Below, piece after piece: positions 8,762 to 16,461 of a stretch of DNA of 64,000 nucleotides. This stretch comes from Paraburkholderia atlantica (GTDB lineage Bacteria > Pseudomonadota > Gammaproteobacteria > Burkholderiales > Burkholderiaceae), in contig NZ_WHNQ01000025.1 of assembly GCF_009362785.1 (NCBI RefSeq), positions 47,018-111,017 of the forward strand. Direction: 5' to 3'. Below the pieces are notes generated by a model, which worked only from the letters and a program-made list of their open reading frames with translations, had not been told where the DNA came from and searched no databases. Positions within the stretch are counted from its first letter, which is position 1, and every line of letters starts with the position of its first letter. The position numbers and the translations under genes were made by a program.

Positions 8762-9583
8762 ATGAGCACGATCAGGACGAAAGACGGTACCTCGATTTTC
8801 TACAAGGACTGGGGCAAGGGTCGCCCGGTCGTGTTTTCGCACGGCTGGCCGCTGACCGCCGATGCGTGGGATGCGCAGATGCTGTTTCTGGGCAACAAGG
8901 GCTTTCGCGTGATCGCGCACGACCGGCGCGGCCACGGCCGCTCGGAGCAGCCGTGGGACGGCAACGAGATGGACACCTACGCCGACGACCTCGCCGCACT
9001 GATCGAACATCTCGACTTGCAGGACGCGACGCTGGTCGGCCACTCGACGGGCGGCGGCGAAGTCGCGCATTACATCGGCCGGCACGGCACGGGGCGTGTC
9101 GCGAAGGCCGTGCTGATCGGCGCGGTGCCGCCGCTGATGCTGAAGACCGCCGATAATCCGCTCGGCCTGCCGATCGATGTATTCGACGGCATTCGCAAGG
9201 GCGTCCTCGACGATCGTTCGCAGTTCTTCAAGGATCTGGCCGTGCCGTTCTATGGCTATAACCGCGAGGGCGCGAAGGTGTCACAGGGCGTGATCGATTC
9301 GTTCTGGCGCCAGGGCATGGCCGGCTCGATCAAGGGGCTATACGACTGCATCAAGCAGTTCTCCGAAGTCGACTACACCGAGGATCTGAAGAAGATCGAC
9401 GTGCCGACCCTGGTGCTGCACGGCGACGACGACCAGATCGTGCCGATCGACGCAGCTGGCCGACGCACCGCGGAGATCGTCAAGAACGCGACGCTGAAGG
9501 TCTATGCGGGCGGCCAGCACGGCATGTGCACAGTGGAGGCCGACAAGGTCAATGCCGACCTGCTCGAATTCATTGGCGCTTGA
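8762..9583 (+). CDS. Alpha/beta hydrolase, non-haem chloroperoxidase/arylesterase type
   Basis: This 273-residue protein has AAGGAG ten bases before the ATG. It shows the typical order of this family: VFSHGWPLTADAWD (oxyanion region, residues ~24-37), HDRRGHGRS, the nucleophile elbow GHSTGGGEVAHYIGRHG with Ser near residue 98, an acid in VLHGDDDQIVP, and the catalytic His in GGQHGM. Cofactor-free haloperoxidases and esterases of this family act in the cytoplasm and the perhydrolase activity may be incidental, so the natural substrate is unknown. It is monocistronic. Confidence 0.92.
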   Translation: MSTIRTKDGTSIFYKDWGKGRPVVFSHGWPLTADAWDAQMLFLGNKGFRVIAHDRRGHGRSEQPWDGNEMDTYADDLAALIEHLDLQDATLVGHSTGGGEVAHYIGRHGTGRVAKAVLIGAVPPLMLKTADNPLGLPIDVFDGIRKGVLDDRSQFFKDLAVPFYGYNREGAKVSQGVIDSFWRQGMAGSIKGLYDCIKQFSEVDYTEDLKKIDVPTLVLHGDDDQIVPIDAAGRRTAEIVKNATLKVYAGGQHGMCTVEADKVNADLLEFIGA

Positions 9584-9699
9584 GGTAATTCGGTGACCGC
9601 GCGGGCGGCGTACAGACGCCGCTCGCGCCGGATGCCAGGCGACCGCGGGCATCAGGCAAATCCACTCCTGGAACGGAAATCCGCTCAAAGTTATACGAT

Positions 9700-9715
9700 G
9701 TCATATTAATATGAC
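9700..9715. promoter_or_regulatory. Perfect 16-bp palindrome upstream of udh-like gene
   Basis: GTCATATTAATATGAC is perfectly self-complementary and AT-rich inside GC-rich DNA. It lies about 100 bp upstream of the GntR-type motif at 9812 and 213 bp before the udh-like start. It could be an operator for another regulator; no protein can be named. Confidence 0.5.
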
Positions 9716-9811
9716 CCGCGTATGTTCTTGTTTCTTAAGGGAATGCGAAACCCGCTCCGGGCATTTTAAGGGTAAATGCGGAGTTGAAATCCGCTTGTCC
9801 ATCGCCGATAG

Positions 9812-9823
9812 TACGTTATCGTA
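9812..9823. promoter_or_regulatory. Putative GntR/FadR-type operator (aldarate regulon), site 1
   Basis: TACGTTATCGTA has TACG/CGTA half-sites around a four-base spacer and differs from the site at 19994 by one base. It ends 104 bp before the udh-like ATG. It belongs to the motif set described for 14566, 14685, 19994, 20096 and 23922. Confidence 0.6.
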
Positions 9824-9927
9824 CAACTCGGTCGGTTATGCGACGCGCTCAGCGCGATCCGCCGGCCGCTCAAACCCTCTGTCTGTTCTCTGCAGACCTC
9901 GCGCGCGGCGCAGTTAAAGGAACCCCT

Positions 9928-10725
9928 ATGAAGAAGATTGCCCTGAGTGGCGCCGGCGGCCAGCTCGGCTCCGTGGTACGTGCTGAATTCGTCGCGCGCG
10001 GCGTGCCGGTGCGTTCGGCCGCTGGCTCCAAAGTGCTGACGCCGCTCGTCGACGGCGAAGACGTGATGAACGGAGACCTGCGCGATCCGGCGGTCGTCGA
10101 CCGTCTGCTGAACGGCGTGGACGTGCTGATCCATTTCGCCGGCACGAGCGTCGAGCGTCCGCTGCCCGAGATCATCGAGAACAACCTGCGCGGCCTCGTC
10201 GAAGTTTACGAAGGCGCGCGCCGCAACGGCGTGAAGCGCATCGTGTTCGCGAGCTCGAACCACGCGATCGGCATGTATCCGGTCACCGAGCATCTGAGCC
10301 TCGATTGCGAACTGCGCCCGGACGGCTTCTATGGTCTGTCGAAGGTGTGGGGCGAAGCGCTCGCGCGCATGTACTGGGACAAGCACGGCATCGAAAGCGT
10401 GTGCGTGCGCATCGGCAGCTGCCTCGACAAACCGACCGAGCAGCGCCACCTGAGCACCTGGTTCGGCCACAAGGATCTGATGCATTTCCTCGATCGTTGC
10501 ATCGAAGCGGAAGACGTCGGCTTCCTGACCATCTGGGGCGTGTCGGCCAATACGCGCAGCTGGTGGGACAACAGCGTCGGCGCCGCGCGTCTCGGCTACG
10601 AGCCCAAGCAGAACGCCGAAGACTACGCGCAAGACATCCTGTCGCGCCCGAATCCGCTCGATGAACTGGGCCAGCGCTTCCAGGGCGGCAGCTTCGTCGG
10701 CATCGACTACTCGCGCAAGGATTAA
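9928..10725 (+). CDS. NAD-dependent epimerase/dehydratase, uronate-dehydrogenase-like paralogue
   Basis: This 265-residue protein was started at MKKIALSGAGGQLGS, preceded by AAAGGA; an upstream in-frame ATG at 9784 would place the operator motif inside the coding region. It is a short-chain Rossmann protein with GAGGQLG at the N-terminus, VDVLIHFAGTSVE, FASSNHAIGMYP, and the catalytic pair Y/K in YGLSKVWGE. It aligns along its length with the better Udh candidate at 21842 (shared RIVFASSNHA-type segment, LSKxxGE, RIGS, YQGG-like FQGGSF near the C-terminus). It may oxidise a uronic acid or related sugar. It lies outside the main locus but carries the same operator motif. Confidence 0.85.
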   Translation: MKKIALSGAGGQLGSVVRAEFVARGVPVRSAAGSKVLTPLVDGEDVMNGDLRDPAVVDRLLNGVDVLIHFAGTSVERPLPEIIENNLRGLVEVYEGARRNGVKRIVFASSNHAIGMYPVTEHLSLDCELRPDGFYGLSKVWGEALARMYWDKHGIESVCVRIGSCLDKPTEQRHLSTWFGHKDLMHFLDRCIEAEDVGFLTIWGVSANTRSWWDNSVGAARLGYEPKQNAEDYAQDILSRPNPLDELGQRFQGGSFVGIDYSRKD

Positions 10726-10807
10726 GTCCCGGGCAGTTCGACGGGCAATGCATCAATTTCGGGGCGATCGGTATTCCGCGGATTCTGTCCGGGCCGGCAT
10801 GGCAAAC

Positions 10808-10840
10808 GAAGCGGCGCGCATGAGTAGGTGCCGCTTCTTT
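10808..10840 (+). terminator. Candidate Rho-independent terminator after udh-like gene
   Basis: GAAGCGGC (10808-10815) pairs with GCCGCTTC (10830-10837), followed by TTT. The loop is 14 bases and the T-tract is short, so termination strength is uncertain. Confidence 0.5.
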
Positions 10841-10906
10841 GGTCAGTTTTGCGGCCGATTGCGAGATGGCAGTCCTGCGCCCTGAGCGTTACAGGCGGCA
10901 AGCAGA

Positions 10907-11175
10907 TCAGTCGCCCCGCAGACGTTTTAATCCGTCAAAGAACGATACGGTTATACGGTTACTTGTCCCCGCAATTTCGGATAAAAAATTAAATCCATAA
11001 TCTTCGTAAAATTTTTGGTCGAGATTTTCGCCTGCTTCTTTTTTTTATATCTGTCTATTTCGGCGGGGTCAACATATAACCTCCTCCTGGCTATCGCCTA
11101 ACAGATCGCTACCCTGGTTGAGATATCCGCCAAACAGGGCATGGAACTGAGGATATGACTCTTCGTCATCACTTG
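10907..11175 (-). pseudogene. Decayed CdiI-like immunity gene, second copy
   Basis: No open frame covers this AT-rich stretch, but three frames read in turn on the minus strand give a protein parallel to the intact immunity gene next door. The first piece reads YPQFHALFGGYLNQGSDLLG, against YPKMYQLFGAYLNEDFDIWG in the intact protein. The second reads DPAEIDRYKK. The third begins EAGENLDQKFYEDYGF, aligned with EHRDDLDSAFKNDYGR, and ends VSFFDGLKRLRGD-stop, aligned with ASFLDELKRLLSQ-stop. One frameshift falls at an eight-base homopolymer (11039-11046) and another near 11065-11090. No start codon remains in the first frame. It is a degenerated paralogue of the immunity family. Confidence 0.75.
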
Positions 11176-11230
11176 TGGGATCTGAGGCGGTTGACCGGAT
11201 GCAGAGTGGTGGCGCGAGCATCGCGACAAA

Positions 11231-11521
11231 TCACTGGCTGAGAAGCCTTTTTAGTTCGTCAAGAAATGAGGCAGTCGTGTAGCCCCACAATTCGGGAGAA
11301 AAATCCCGGCCATAGTCGTTTTTGAACGCCGAGTCCAGATCGTCCCGGTGTTCGCTCATGAATGAATTGATTTCATGAACCATCTCGAGGTGGCTCTCGC
11401 GTGGGCAGTCTCTCTTGTAGCAAGCGATGATATCGGGAATCGTATCTCCCCATATATCGAAATCCTCATTCAGGTATGCGCCAAACAGCTGATACATTTT
11501 GGGGTAGCGAGTTGACAGCAT
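11231..11521 (-). CDS. CdiI-like contact-dependent inhibition immunity protein
   Basis: This 96-residue acidic protein (YPKMYQLFGAYLNEDFDIWG near the N-terminus, WGYTTASFLDELKRLLSQ at the C-terminus) resembles the small alpha-helical immunity family attached to CDI toxins. It starts nine bases downstream of the toxin stop codon on the same strand, the usual toxin-then-immunity order. The DNA is clearly less GC-rich than the flanking metabolic genes, consistent with transfer. It presumably binds and blocks the RNase A-like domain of its neighbour. Family membership is recalled from sequence pattern, not from a search. Confidence 0.8.
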   Translation of the reverse strand: MLSTRYPKMYQLFGAYLNEDFDIWGDTIPDIIACYKRDCPRESHLEMVHEINSFMSEHRDDLDSAFKNDYGRDFSPELWGYTTASFLDELKRLLSQ

Positions 11522-11530
11522 AAATTCTCT

Positions 11531-12367
11531 CTATCTAATGAAAGCAGTAACAATATAGTATGGCATTCCGTTGTAGGTTTGATATTTCAGAACGACTACA
11601 ACCTCATTCATGGGCGTCAGTTTTCCTGTCTCCCTCGTTATGCCATAGCCGACGTTGCCCGCCACGCGCCGCGTTAGAGCGAGAGGGCCGCCTCTGCCCG
11701 AAGACTGCGCCCATTCCCGAATGATGGTCGCATTGGCACGCATGACTTCTGAGATGGCCGATTCGGCCCGCTCAAGGTTCGTGAACGACGAAACCTTCTC
11801 TCGACGCGGCTCGCGTTTGAGTCTTTCTCGCAACTGCGCTTCGGTCCGTCCGACATGCTTCAAGAGCGTGTGTCCGCCAATCCCGCTCCCAGCCTTCGCT
11901 TCGTGCATGTCCAGACTGATCCGGCCCATCGCGATACGCGAAGCCCGTATAGCCTTGATCGAACTAGCAAAGCCAAACGGCACGACCATATCGAGCCACA
12001 GACCGATATTGTTCGCCATATCGGGACTGGCCTTCATCGCTTCCGCGAGTTTCGTCGTGCCCTGTTGGGTCAGCGTCGCCGTATCTCGCGCCGTCCAGAT
12101 CTGACGCAAGCCAGCGGCCGCCGTGTCCGAGCCATGTACGCCGAACACAACGCATCCAGCCTTGCTCGCCATGGTCGGTTCAGGCATCACACACAGCGCG
12201 CCGGCCCCGACCATTTCCAGCAAACCGCCGACAAGTTGCAATCCGCCCCATAACCGGTTGGAAAGCATTTCGCTGTGGCTGATCGATTGGCGGGTCAGCA
12301 CCGCCGCTAGTTTTTGCGGCGCACTCAGCACGACACGCACGCCGTCTCCATCTTGTTCGCGCGACAT
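11531..12367 (-). CDS. Polymorphic toxin with C-terminal RNase A-like (CdiA-CT type) domain
   Basis: This 278-residue protein starts at MSREQDG behind AGAGGA; a longer frame to 12508 adds residues without family features. Residues ~38-135 contain Gly/Ala-rich hydrophobic segments (LWGGLQLVGGLLEMVGAG, MVVPFGFASSI) and look like a delivery or translocation module. Residues ~153-278 match the bacterial RNase A-type toxin domain: GGHTLLKHVGRT with H166 and H171, a basic segment RERLKREPRR, SSFTNLERAESAISEVM, and the terminal strand YYIVTAF. It has no signal peptide and no two-partner-secretion parts, so it is not a full CdiA. It could be a type VI cargo effector or an orphan module. The immunity gene follows directly. 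Confidence 0.78.
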   Translation of the reverse strand: MSREQDGDGVRVVLSAPQKLAAVLTRQSISHSEMLSNRLWGGLQLVGGLLEMVGAGALCVMPEPTMASKAGCVVFGVHGSDTAAAGLRQIWTARDTATLTQQGTTKLAEAMKASPDMANNIGLWLDMVVPFGFASSIKAIRASRIAMGRISLDMHEAKAGSGIGGHTLLKHVGRTEAQLRERLKREPRREKVSSFTNLERAESAISEVMRANATIIREWAQSSGRGGPLALTRRVAGNVGYGITRETGKLTPMNEVVVVLKYQTYNGMPYYIVTAFIR

Positions 12368-12761
12368 TCGGTATTCCTCTGTGATTGCTCGAGGCCGCCA
12401 ACGTAGCTGTCGACCACAGGGCCAGGGAATGGGCGATGGATGATTCTCGTGTCTACTTAGTCCGAGGAGGGGGAAGCTTTCGACTGCATATCGATCCCGG
12501 TCATGCACTAGCCAGGCGGGCTAACACGAAGGAGCAGACGGCAATCCGAGGAGACATGGGGCGGGGAGTCGCCATCGCTAAACACGATACGAACGTGTCG
12601 CGTTAGCCGGCAAAAGAGCTCTACGGCCCGGAAGAGGGGAAAGGGCATCACGCGCGAACTACGCACGACACCCAGGAAATGCAGCGTGCAATCGAGCCGG
12701 CCATCGGTCAAATGAATGCCGACGCACAACCCGATCGCAACTATTTCGAACCTACATCAAA
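12368..12761. other. Intergenic region between toxin gene and garR
   Basis: This 394-bp stretch of moderate GC content includes the promoter of the toxin gene and the 3' flank of garR. A 73-codon minus-strand frame (12508-12729) has no family features or clear ribosome site. I see no terminator or repeat. Confidence 0.5.
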
Positions 12762-13655
12762 TCAAGCAGCCTTCTGCCCAATCTCGTGATTCGCGAGCAC
12801 TTCGAGTGCGCGCACCATCGCCGAGTGGTCCCACGCCTTGCCGCCGTGTGCGACACACGCGTTGAACAGTGCCTGGCAGGTGGCGGTGTTCGGCAGCGAC
12901 ACGCCGAGCGCCTGCGCGGTCGACAGCGCGAGGTTCAGATCCTTCTGGTGCAGCTCGATGCGGAAGCCGGGATCGAACGTGCGCTTGGTCATGCGCTCGC
13001 CGTGCACTTCGAGAATACGCGACGACGCGAAGCCGCCCATCAGCGCCTCACGCACGCGCGCCGGATCGACACCCGCCTTCGACGCGAGCAGCAGCGCTTC
13101 GCCGACCGCCTCGATGGTCGCCGCGACGATCACCTGGTTGGCGACCTTGCACACCTGACCCGCGCCGACCGCGCCGATCAGCGTGACGTTCTTGCCCATC
13201 ATGTCGAACATGGGCTTCACGCTGTCGAACGTGGCCTGTTCGCCGCCGACCATGATGGTCAGCGAGCCGGCCTTCGCACCGACTTCGCCGCCCGACACCG
13301 GCGCGTCGAGGTAGTCGGCGCCGGTTTCGCGCACGCGCGCCGCGAAGTCGCGGGTCGCCATCGGCGAGATCGAGCTCATGTCGACCACGGTCTGGCCGGC
13401 GCGCAGCGCGCTCGCGAGGCCGTTCTCGCCGAACAGCACGCGCTCGACGTCCGGCGTGTCCGGCACCATGATGAAGATCACGTCCGCGTTGGCGGCGACC
13501 GCGGCGGGGTTGTCGCATGCGACGGCGCCGGCCTGCGTCAGTTCGGCGGGCACGCCGCTACGCGTGAACGCTGCGAGCGACACGCCGTTTTTCAGAAGAT
13601 TGGCGGCCATGGGCTTGCCCATGATGCCGAGTCCGATAAAGCCTGCTTTTTTCAT
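12762..13655 (-). CDS. garR: 2-hydroxy-3-oxopropionate (tartronate semialdehyde) reductase
   Basis: This 297-residue protein matches the usual GarR length and starts at MKKAGFIGLGIMGKPMAANL behind GGAG. The N-terminal NAD-binding GxGxxG is followed by DAPVSGGEVGAK (substrate-binding signature, residues ~120-131) and by GQVCKVANQVIVA with the catalytic lysine near residue 170. It reduces tartronate semialdehyde to D-glycerate, the product of the aldolase encoded 32 bp upstream on the same strand. Other beta-hydroxyacid dehydrogenases (for example 3-hydroxyisobutyrate dehydrogenase) share the fold, but context favours GarR. Confidence 0.93.
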   Translation of the reverse strand: MKKAGFIGLGIMGKPMAANLLKNGVSLAAFTRSGVPAELTQAGAVACDNPAAVAANADVIFIMVPDTPDVERVLFGENGLASALRAGQTVVDMSSISPMATRDFAARVRETGADYLDAPVSGGEVGAKAGSLTIMVGGEQATFDSVKPMFDMMGKNVTLIGAVGAGQVCKVANQVIVAATIEAVGEALLLASKAGVDPARVREALMGGFASSRILEVHGERMTKRTFDPGFRIELHQKDLNLALSTAQALGVSLPNTATCQALFNACVAHGGKAWDHSAMVRALEVLANHEIGQKAA

Positions 13656-13687
13656 GGAATGCTCCGAAGATGTCGTGGCGGCCGCGT

Positions 13688-14488
13688 TCAAGCTTCGCCC
13701 GCCGGTTTCTGCATGAAGTGTTTCTGCGCCGCCTGCGCGGCGCCCTTGAGCAGCCCGAGATCCGCGCAGACGGCGACGACGCGCGCGCCCATCGACAGAT
13801 AACGTTCCGCGTCGGCCTGCACCGGCGCGAGAATGCCGCTCGACTTGCCGGCCGCCTGCGCGCGCTCGAACACATGCGCGATCGCCTGCTGCACGTCCGG
13901 ATGGCTCGCATTGCCGAGGTGGCCATACGATGCCGCGAGGTCGGACGGACCGATGAACACCGCGTCGATGCCGTCCACCGCGAGGATGCTGTCGATCGCC
14001 TCGACCGCCTTGCGGCTTTCGATCTGCGGGATCACGCAGATGTTGTCGTTGGCGATCGCGAAGTAGTCGGGCACTGTGCCATAGCGGTTGCCGCGATGGC
14101 CGACCGACACGCCGCGGATGCCGTGTGGCGGATAGCGCGTTGCCGCGACCGCGCGGGTGGCGTCGTCGGCGCTGTCGACGAACGGCACCAGGAAGTTCGA
14201 GAAGCCGCTGTCGAGGAATCGTTTGATCACGACGCTGTCGTTAGCCGGTGGTCGGACGACCGGCGCGCTGCCGCTGTCCTTGAGCGCCATCAGTTGGGGG
14301 ATCAGCGTGAGCACGTCGTTGGGCGCGTGTTCGGCGTCCAGCAGCATCCAGTCGAAGCCGACCGTGCCCAGCAGTTCGGTGGCGATCGGGCTGGCAAGCG
14401 ACGCCCAGCAGCCGATCTGGGTTTTTCCCTCGCGCACCGCGCGCCGGAAGCGGTTGGGCAAGGACTCGTAAGGCGTGACGGCGGGCAT
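13688..14488 (-). CDS. garL: 2-dehydro-3-deoxyglucarate aldolase (HpcH/HpaI family)
   Basis: This 266-residue protein has AGGAGA before the ATG at 14488; a longer frame to 14716 crosses the operator motifs and was rejected. Typical features are GCWASLASPIATELLG, FDWMLLDAEHAPND (metal/substrate region), VRPPANDSVVIKRFLDSG, VPQIESR-like VIPQIESRKAVE, and FIGPSDLAASYGHLG. It is a class II divalent-metal aldolase that splits 5-keto-4-deoxy-glucarate into pyruvate and tartronate semialdehyde; the latter is reduced by the next gene. The family also contains 4-hydroxy-2-oxoheptanedioate aldolases, so the substrate is assigned from the gene neighbourhood. Confidence 0.92.
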   Translation of the reverse strand: MPAVTPYESLPNRFRRAVREGKTQIGCWASLASPIATELLGTVGFDWMLLDAEHAPNDVLTLIPQLMALKDSGSAPVVRPPANDSVVIKRFLDSGFSNFLVPFVDSADDATRAVAATRYPPHGIRGVSVGHRGNRYGTVPDYFAIANDNICVIPQIESRKAVEAIDSILAVDGIDAVFIGPSDLAASYGHLGNASHPDVQQAIAHVFERAQAAGKSSGILAPVQADAERYLSMGARVVAVCADLGLLKGAAQAAQKHFMQKPAGEA

Positions 14489-14565
14489 GCGGTGTCTCCT
14501 CGAACTACGATGGATCGGGAAAAAAGCTCTGGCGACCGCGACAAACCACGCAGAACGCGAGGTTA

Positions 14566-14577
14566 TAAGTCGTCGTA
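14566..14577. promoter_or_regulatory. Putative GntR/FadR-type operator, site 2 (garL side)
   Basis: TAAGTCGTCGTA differs from TACGTCATCGTA at two positions. It lies 78 bp upstream of the garL start in the garL/dehydrogenase divergent region. Confidence 0.45.
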
Positions 14578-14684
14578 TGACTAACGGCAGATTAGCACTG
14601 CGCCCCTCGGTTGTAACCGTCGTGTAAACCCGAATCACCCTGTCCGACAAGCGTTTCGGGTTGCATGGAACCCCCGCAATGTTG

Positions 14685-14696
14685 TAGGATGACCTA
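14685..14696. promoter_or_regulatory. Putative GntR/FadR-type operator, site 3 (dehydrogenase side)
   Basis: TAGGATGACCTA has perfect TAGG/CCTA half-sites around ATGA and sits within TTGTAGGATGACCTATA. It ends 31 bp before the dehydrogenase ATG, a position suited to repression. The same TTGTAGGATGAC string recurs before garD. Confidence 0.6.
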
Positions 14697-14727
14697 TATC
14701 TGAAGCCTTCATTCAAGGAAAGCCAAA

Positions 14728-16311
14728 ATGCCCATTACCGGTGAAATGCTGATCGGTCGCAAAGCAGTGCGCGGCGAAGAAAAACCGCTGCGCGCGTTCA
14801 ATCCTGCCACGGGGTCCGAGATTGCCGAGCCGGTGTTCGGCAGCGGCACCGTCGAGAACGTCGAGCAGGCCTGCGTGCTCGCGCAACAGGCGTTCGACGC
14901 CTACCGTCAACTGCCGCTCGCAGTGCGCGCCGAGTTTCTGGATCGTATCGCGGACGGCATCACCGCGCTCGGCGACGAGCTGATCGAACGCGCGATGGCT
15001 GAATCGGGCCTGCCGAAGGCCCGTCTGGAAGGCGAGCGCGGCCGTACCACCGGCCAGCTGAAACTGTTCGCGCAAACCGTGCGCGCGGGCCAGTGGCTCA
15101 ACGCGACGCTCGATTCGCCGCTGCCGGATCGCAAGCCGTTGCCGCGTTCGGATCTGCGCATGCAAAAGATCGCGCTCGGCCCGGTCGCCGTGTTCGGCGC
15201 GAGCAACTTCCCGCTCGCGTTCTCGGTGGCGGGTGGCGACACCGCCGCGGCGCTGGCCGCGGGCTGCCCGGTCGTCGTGAAGGCGCACCGCGCGCACCTC
15301 GGCACCTCGGAGCTGGTCGGTCGCGTGATCCAGCGCGTCGCGCAGGAAATGGATCTGCCCGAAGGCGTGTTTTCGATGATCGTCGGCGCGGGCAACTCGG
15401 TCGGCGAGGCGCTGGTGGCGCACCCGGCCATCAAGGCGGTCGGCTTCACCGGTTCGCGCGCGGGCGGCACGTCGCTGATGCGCGTCGCGGCGGCACGTCC
15501 GGAGCCGATCCCCGTCTACGCAGAAATGAGCAGCATCAACCCGGTGTTCCTGCTGCCGAACGCTCTGACGGCACGCGGCGACAGCATCGCGCGCGGTTTC
15601 GTCGACTCGCTCGTGCTCGGCGCTGGCCAGTTCTGCACGAACCCGGGCCTCGCCATCGCGATCGACAGTGACGCGCTGAAGGGCTTCGTCGCGACCGCAT
15701 CGGAAGCGCTCGCTGCCAAACCGGCGCAGACGATGCTGACCTCGGGCATCCACGCCGCGTATGAAGACGGCGAAGGCAAGCTGGCCGCAACCAAGGGCGT
15801 CGAAGTCGTGGCACGCGGCGTCGCCGCTACCGGCCCCACCCAGGCTTGCGCGGCGCTGTTCGTGACCGACGCGCAGACGTTCCTCGCGAACGCGGCGCTC
15901 GAAGACGAAGTGTTCGGCCCGGTGTCGACGATCATCCGCTGCAAGGACGAGCAGGAAATGCTGAAAGTCGCCGAGCACTTCGCCGGCCAACTGACCGCGA
16001 CGCTGCAAATGGACAGCGCCGACGTGGCGACAGCGAAGAAGCTGGTGCCGATTCTCGAGCGCAAGGCCGGCCGCATTCTGGTCAACGGCTTCCCGACCGG
16101 CGTCGAAGTGTGTCACGCGATGGTCCACGGCGGCCCGTTCCCGGCGACGTCGGACAGCCGCGCGACCTCGGTCGGCACCACGTCGATCGACCGCTTCCTG
16201 CGCCCGGTCTGCTACCAGGACTTCCCGGCCGAGCTGCTGCCGCAAACGCTGGCCGACGGCAACCCGCTGGAACTGTGGCGTCGTCGCGATGGCGAACTCA
16301 CGCGCGCTTAG
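14728..16311 (+). CDS. Alpha-ketoglutarate semialdehyde (2,5-dioxovalerate) dehydrogenase
   Basis: This 527-residue aldehyde dehydrogenase has AAGGAAAG upstream of the ATG. The family features are FGASNFPLAFSVAGGDTAAALAAGCPVV-type cofactor binding (in pieces: FGASNFPLAFS near residue 155), VGFTGSRAGG, catalytic glutamate region YAEMSSINPVFL, and catalytic Cys303 in GAGQFCTNPG. The sequence pattern (MLIGRKAV near the N-terminus, AHLGTSELVG, HGGPFPATSD near the C-terminus) fits the long KGSADH subgroup used in sugar-acid pathways. It oxidises 2,5-dioxopentanoate, the KdgD product, to 2-oxoglutarate. It is transcribed divergently from garL and ends at a strong bidirectional terminator. Confidence 0.92.
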   Translation: MPITGEMLIGRKAVRGEEKPLRAFNPATGSEIAEPVFGSGTVENVEQACVLAQQAFDAYRQLPLAVRAEFLDRIADGITALGDELIERAMAESGLPKARLEGERGRTTGQLKLFAQTVRAGQWLNATLDSPLPDRKPLPRSDLRMQKIALGPVAVFGASNFPLAFSVAGGDTAAALAAGCPVVVKAHRAHLGTSELVGRVIQRVAQEMDLPEGVFSMIVGAGNSVGEALVAHPAIKAVGFTGSRAGGTSLMRVAAARPEPIPVYAEMSSINPVFLLPNALTARGDSIARGFVDSLVLGAGQFCTNPGLAIAIDSDALKGFVATASEALAAKPAQTMLTSGIHAAYEDGEGKLAATKGVEVVARGVAATGPTQACAALFVTDAQTFLANAALEDEVFGPVSTIIRCKDEQEMLKVAEHFAGQLTATLQMDSADVATAKKLVPILERKAGRILVNGFPTGVEVCHAMVHGGPFPATSDSRATSVGTTSIDRFLRPVCYQDFPAELLPQTLADGNPLELWRRRDGELTRA

Positions 16312-16404
16312 TCGCGTGACGCCGTCCTGAACGGATGCGCGCCCGGTGCCGATATCGGCGCGGGCGCGCAGCGAAGGGAAGAGCGCAAGCAGGCAATCGC
16401 AGGA

Positions 16405-16440
16405 TAAAAAAATGGCCGGGAATTTCCCGGCCATTTTTTT
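16405..16440. terminator. Bidirectional Rho-independent terminator
   Basis: A near-perfect hairpin has arms ATGGCCGGGAAA and TTTCCCGGCCAT flanked by seven A's on the left and seven T's on the right. It can stop the dehydrogenase transcript (plus) and the GntR regulator transcript (minus) arriving from the other side. Confidence 0.9.
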
Positions 16441-16461
16441 CGCCCGCGTGCTTCGTGAAAA

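Noticed and set aside
9598..9635. GC-rich inverted repeat after the hydrolase gene (GCGGGCGGCGT/ACGCCGCTCGC)
   Set aside because: The stem has a mismatch and no T-tract follows, so it is not supported as an intrinsic terminator.
12508..12729. 73-codon minus-strand frame just upstream of the toxin gene
   Set aside because: Considered as a possible chaperone or adaptor gene of the toxin, but it has no recognisable motif, no clear ribosome site and is separated from the toxin ATG by 140 bp.
14713..16434. 573-codon open frame on the minus strand opposite the semialdehyde dehydrogenase gene
   Set aside because: Arg/Ala-rich composition with no domain; it mirrors codon bias of the strong plus-strand dehydrogenase gene and has no ribosome site.
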